Positions 5,375-7,523 of a stretch of DNA of 7,523 nucleotides are shown in pieces. The notes under the pieces are model-generated. The model was not told the origin of the DNA and did not search any database. It saw only the letters and a program-made list of their open reading frames with translations. The first letter of the stretch is position 1. Each line of letters begins with the position of its first letter. Source of the stretch: Syntrophomonadaceae bacterium. Lineage in GTDB: Bacteria; Bacillota; Dethiobacteria; DTU022. A program made the position numbers and the translations under genes. The stretch spans positions 1-7,523 of the forward strand of contig SLBE01000244.1 of NCBI GenBank assembly GCA_007126465.1, read 5' to 3'.

Positions 5375-7440
5375 CCGATCTCGTACGCCGCGAGGAGCGA
5401 CGTCCAGTTCGCCGGGCAGAGTTGCGAGCGTTCCTCCTCCATGCTGGGCCGCAGAGCGTTGACACGCTGCTCGCCTACGCAAAGCACGTCGATCCGCACA
5501 CCGATCGGCAGTGGCTCGAGGAGCAGCTGGAGACCAGGACGTCGCTGTTCGAAGCGCTTCCGGACGGTCGGTACCGAGGCCGACCCGACGAGCCTCAGAT
5601 CGTCGTCACACGGCGCGCCCCACGACCCCGACCACGACCGCGACCGAAGCCGGCTACCCCACGCTGGTCGCCACCCGAGCACCCAGAACCCGAGGGCCGG
5701 AGCATCGACCTCGACGAGGACCAAGCTCTGCGTCGGGTCGAAATCGGGCGACCGGAGGGGTGGACAGAGACCGGACGCAGGATCACCGTCTCGTTGCCGC
5801 CGGACGGGGCAGCACCGCTCGAGGTACTGCGGAGCATCGAAGCCGCTGCCAGAGCATCGGCGCAGGTCGAGGTGTTCACAGCCGCCGACGAGGGAACGCT
5901 CGTCTTTCGAGGAAGCCGGGCCGTCATCTCGACACGGATCGACACCGATGACGGACGGACGGAGGTCACCTTCGGACCAGCCGTCGACGACATCGGACTC
6001 GCCTACACACGAGCCACACGCATGCTCGGGGCTGGCTCGAGCACCCCCACCGCGCTGACCCCTTTCGACCCGAACGTCGGCAAGGTGCAGCTGTCGCCAG
6101 CCGCCCAACAGGTTGCTCGGCTTCCCGTCCCGTCGAAACGCTCAACGGGTAGCTTCCTGCTCGAACTCGAGCCTCGTCTAGCACGGCTAGCCGCGCGGAC
6201 ACTCTCGTGGGAGGAGCTGGTCGAGTGGCTCGTTCCCTACAGCCGCACACTCGGCCGACAGGACTTCGAGCACCTCCTGCGCCGGCTATGCGCCGACCCT
6301 GCCGTACCGCATGGCAGCCTGCTCTCTCTTCTCGTCGATGATCTACACGTCGACGAGGTAGCCGATGAGCAGTGCGCCCGGGCACTACTCATCATGGCCT
6401 CCGAGAACCCACATCCCCAGGCACGCTTCGCGGATTGGGCGCTGGACAACCATGCTGACCTCGCCCTTCAAGCCGGCACCGCCCCTACGCGGCTCATCGT
6501 CGCCAGGCTGTCAGTGCAAGCCGCCAGACCGCAGCAGGCGAGCGAACTCTTCGATCGCTGCGCGTCCGAGCTGTCCACCAGCTTCACGACAACCGATCTC
6601 AGCGACTGGATCAGTTGTGCCTTCGCGGAGGGCGAGCTGGACCACGCGTCCGCTGCGTTCGAGTTCGCACGCCATCGAGCGATGGAGAGCCCCGCTCAGG
6701 CCGCAGATGAGCGGGACGTGCTTGTCCACGGTGTGCAGACTGCACAGGACTACCAGCTCCCGTGGCATCCCATGCTCATGGGCACGCTTGAGGCGTTCCT
6801 AGTCCTGCCGGAACTCGAGGCGGAAGCCATCGAGGTCCTCGAGGCGTACGGGGACGACGCCTCCCCGACCGAGCTTCTGGAGCTTCTCTCGCTGTTCGAG
6901 ACCGCTTCTCGCGTCGACACGATCGAGTGGCTGATCGCTCGCCACCTACGTCGGGTGAACGTCATCTGGCATGAGCTCACCCCGAGAGCTCAGCGAGCGG
7001 AGCTGGAGCGCCTCCAACTGGTCGAACGCATCATCGGTAGGAGTGGTCTGACCGGCTCTTTCGTCGTTGAGGACGGTGCATCACCGTCCCAGGTTCCCGA
7101 CGCTGCGGATGCACTGGAAGCTCTTCAAGGCCTTGTCATCGTCATGGTTGGTGGGCACCGAACCACCTTCGACCACGTCCGTGATCAGCTCGCACGATTC
7201 CGTCCGACCTCCGTCGATCACGTGGAACCGTCGTGGGAGAGCAACCGAACGGCACGCTCGCTCAAGCCCAAACTCGAACACGCGGACCTTGTCATCGAGG
7301 CCACGAGCCAGATGAAGCACCAGGACTCAGACGTCATCGCCGCCGCGCTCGGGAAGGCGGGCAGACATCGACGGATCCGAGCAGCGGGCGGGCCCTCCCG
7401 CATCGTCCACCACCTGTCGAGGGCTCTGGAGCGGCGCTGA
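5371..7440 (+). CDS. Large protein with winged-helix-like N-terminus and C-terminal DUF2325-like domain
   Basis: This 689-residue protein has several parts. Residues about 14-72 (RRAELRAFLLHAGPQSVDTL onward, ending LPDGRYRG) look like a winged helix. A basic Arg-Pro linker follows (82-98, RAPRPRPRPRPKP). Residues about 130-220 look alpha/beta (RITVSLPPDG, GTLVFRGSRAVISTRI). A long helical region (about 240-560) may be repeat-like. The C-terminus (about 587-687) resembles DUF2325: GLVIVMVGGHRTTFDHV (587-603), then HADLVIEATSQMKHQ (637-651) and RIRAAGGPSRIVHHL (668-682), a Rossmann-like pattern with a GGH motif and a late Ser/Gly-containing loop. DUF2325 function is poorly known. The start overlaps the J-domain stop (ATGA), with a weak ACGAGG ten bases upstream. 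No membrane segment or nuclease motif is seen. The whole protein is not recognised; DNA or RNA binding by the N-terminus is inferred. Confidence 0.75.
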   Translation: MTDLVRREERRPVRRAELRAFLLHAGPQSVDTLLAYAKHVDPHTDRQWLEEQLETRTSLFEALPDGRYRGRPDEPQIVVTRRAPRPRPRPRPKPATPRWSPPEHPEPEGRSIDLDEDQALRRVEIGRPEGWTETGRRITVSLPPDGAAPLEVLRSIEAAARASAQVEVFTAADEGTLVFRGSRAVISTRIDTDDGRTEVTFGPAVDDIGLAYTRATRMLGAGSSTPTALTPFDPNVGKVQLSPAAQQVARLPVPSKRSTGSFLLELEPRLARLAARTLSWEELVEWLVPYSRTLGRQDFEHLLRRLCADPAVPHGSLLSLLVDDLHVDEVADEQCARALLIMASENPHPQARFADWALDNHADLALQAGTAPTRLIVARLSVQAARPQQASELFDRCASELSTSFTTTDLSDWISCAFAEGELDHASAAFEFARHRAMESPAQAADERDVLVHGVQTAQDYQLPWHPMLMGTLEAFLVLPELEAEAIEVLEAYGDDASPTELLELLSLFETASRVDTIEWLIARHLRRVNVIWHELTPRAQRAELERLQLVERIIGRSGLTGSFVVEDGASPSQVPDAADALEALQGLVIVMVGGHRTTFDHVRDQLARFRPTSVDHVEPSWESNRTARSLKPKLEHADLVIEATSQMKHQDSDVIAAALGKAGRHRRIRAAGGPSRIVHHLSRALERR
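5614..5655 (+). repeat. Arg-Pro codon repeat inside the DUF2325-like gene
   Basis: Alternating CGA/CGC/CGG and CCC/CCA/CCG codons encode a run of Arg-Pro pairs (about residues 82-93). Codons vary within the run, so selection on the protein sequence is as likely as slippage. It forms a stiff, basic linker between the N-terminal and middle domains. Confidence 0.5.
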
Positions 7441-7523
7441 CGCCAAGCGGACCGTGAAGGCGCGGACTGGGAACCGCCGGACGAGTCCTGCCCATCGCCG
7501 GGAATCCTCTGGCGGCCGTGGGA
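7441..7523. other. Non-coding tail of the window
   Basis: The 83 bases after the last stop show no start codon with a ribosome binding site and no T-run. A 5-base inverted pair (GGACT 7464-7468 and AGTCC 7484-7488) is too weak to call a terminator. Nothing else is visible before the window ends. Confidence 0.4.

Noticed and set aside
5353..6108. A 251-codon open frame on the minus strand
   Set aside because: It lies opposite the N-terminal half of the DUF2325-like gene, which has a coupled start and domain-like structure; the antisense product has no recognisable features.
7464..7488. Terminator hairpin after the last gene
   Set aside because: Only five base pairs with a 15-base loop and no T-run; not better than chance in GC-rich DNA.

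Overview
The window is high-GC, gene-dense bacterial DNA with strong G/C bias at third codon positions, GTG and ATG starts and ATGA or TGATG gene overlaps. This fits an actinobacterium, but the sequence does not fix the genus. All credible genes lie on the + strand. I find no tRNA, rRNA, insertion sequence, CRISPR array or convincing terminator.

Layout: (1) positions 1-190 hold the C-terminal end of an unrecognised gene. (2) 253-1011 encodes a probable PD-(D/E)xK-fold nuclease. (3) 1090-1536 encodes a small single-pass membrane protein with a very acidic tail. (4) 1584-3632 encodes a RecQ-family helicase whose usual C-terminal HRDC domain is replaced by a ComF-like phosphoribosyltransferase (PRTase) domain. 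(5) 3632-4582 encodes a DprA/Smf-like protein that overlaps the helicase stop codon. (6) After a 297-base gap with a candidate promoter, 4880-5374 encodes a short J-domain protein. (7) 5371-7440 encodes a 689-residue protein with a winged-helix-like N-terminus and a C-terminal DUF2325-like domain, in ATGA overlap with the J-domain gene.

The genes form at least two tightly coupled pairs: RecQ-PRTase with DprA, and J-domain with DUF2325. The first pair brings together the same two domain families (PRTase and DprA) as the ShosTA toxin-antitoxin/anti-phage system, with a RecQ helicase fused to the PRTase. With a candidate nuclease and a membrane-anchored acidic protein upstream, the region looks like part of a genome-defence or DNA-processing island. 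This is inference: no gene here can be proved to act in defence from sequence alone, and RecQ-PRTase proteins also seem to occur widely in actinobacteria outside such loci.
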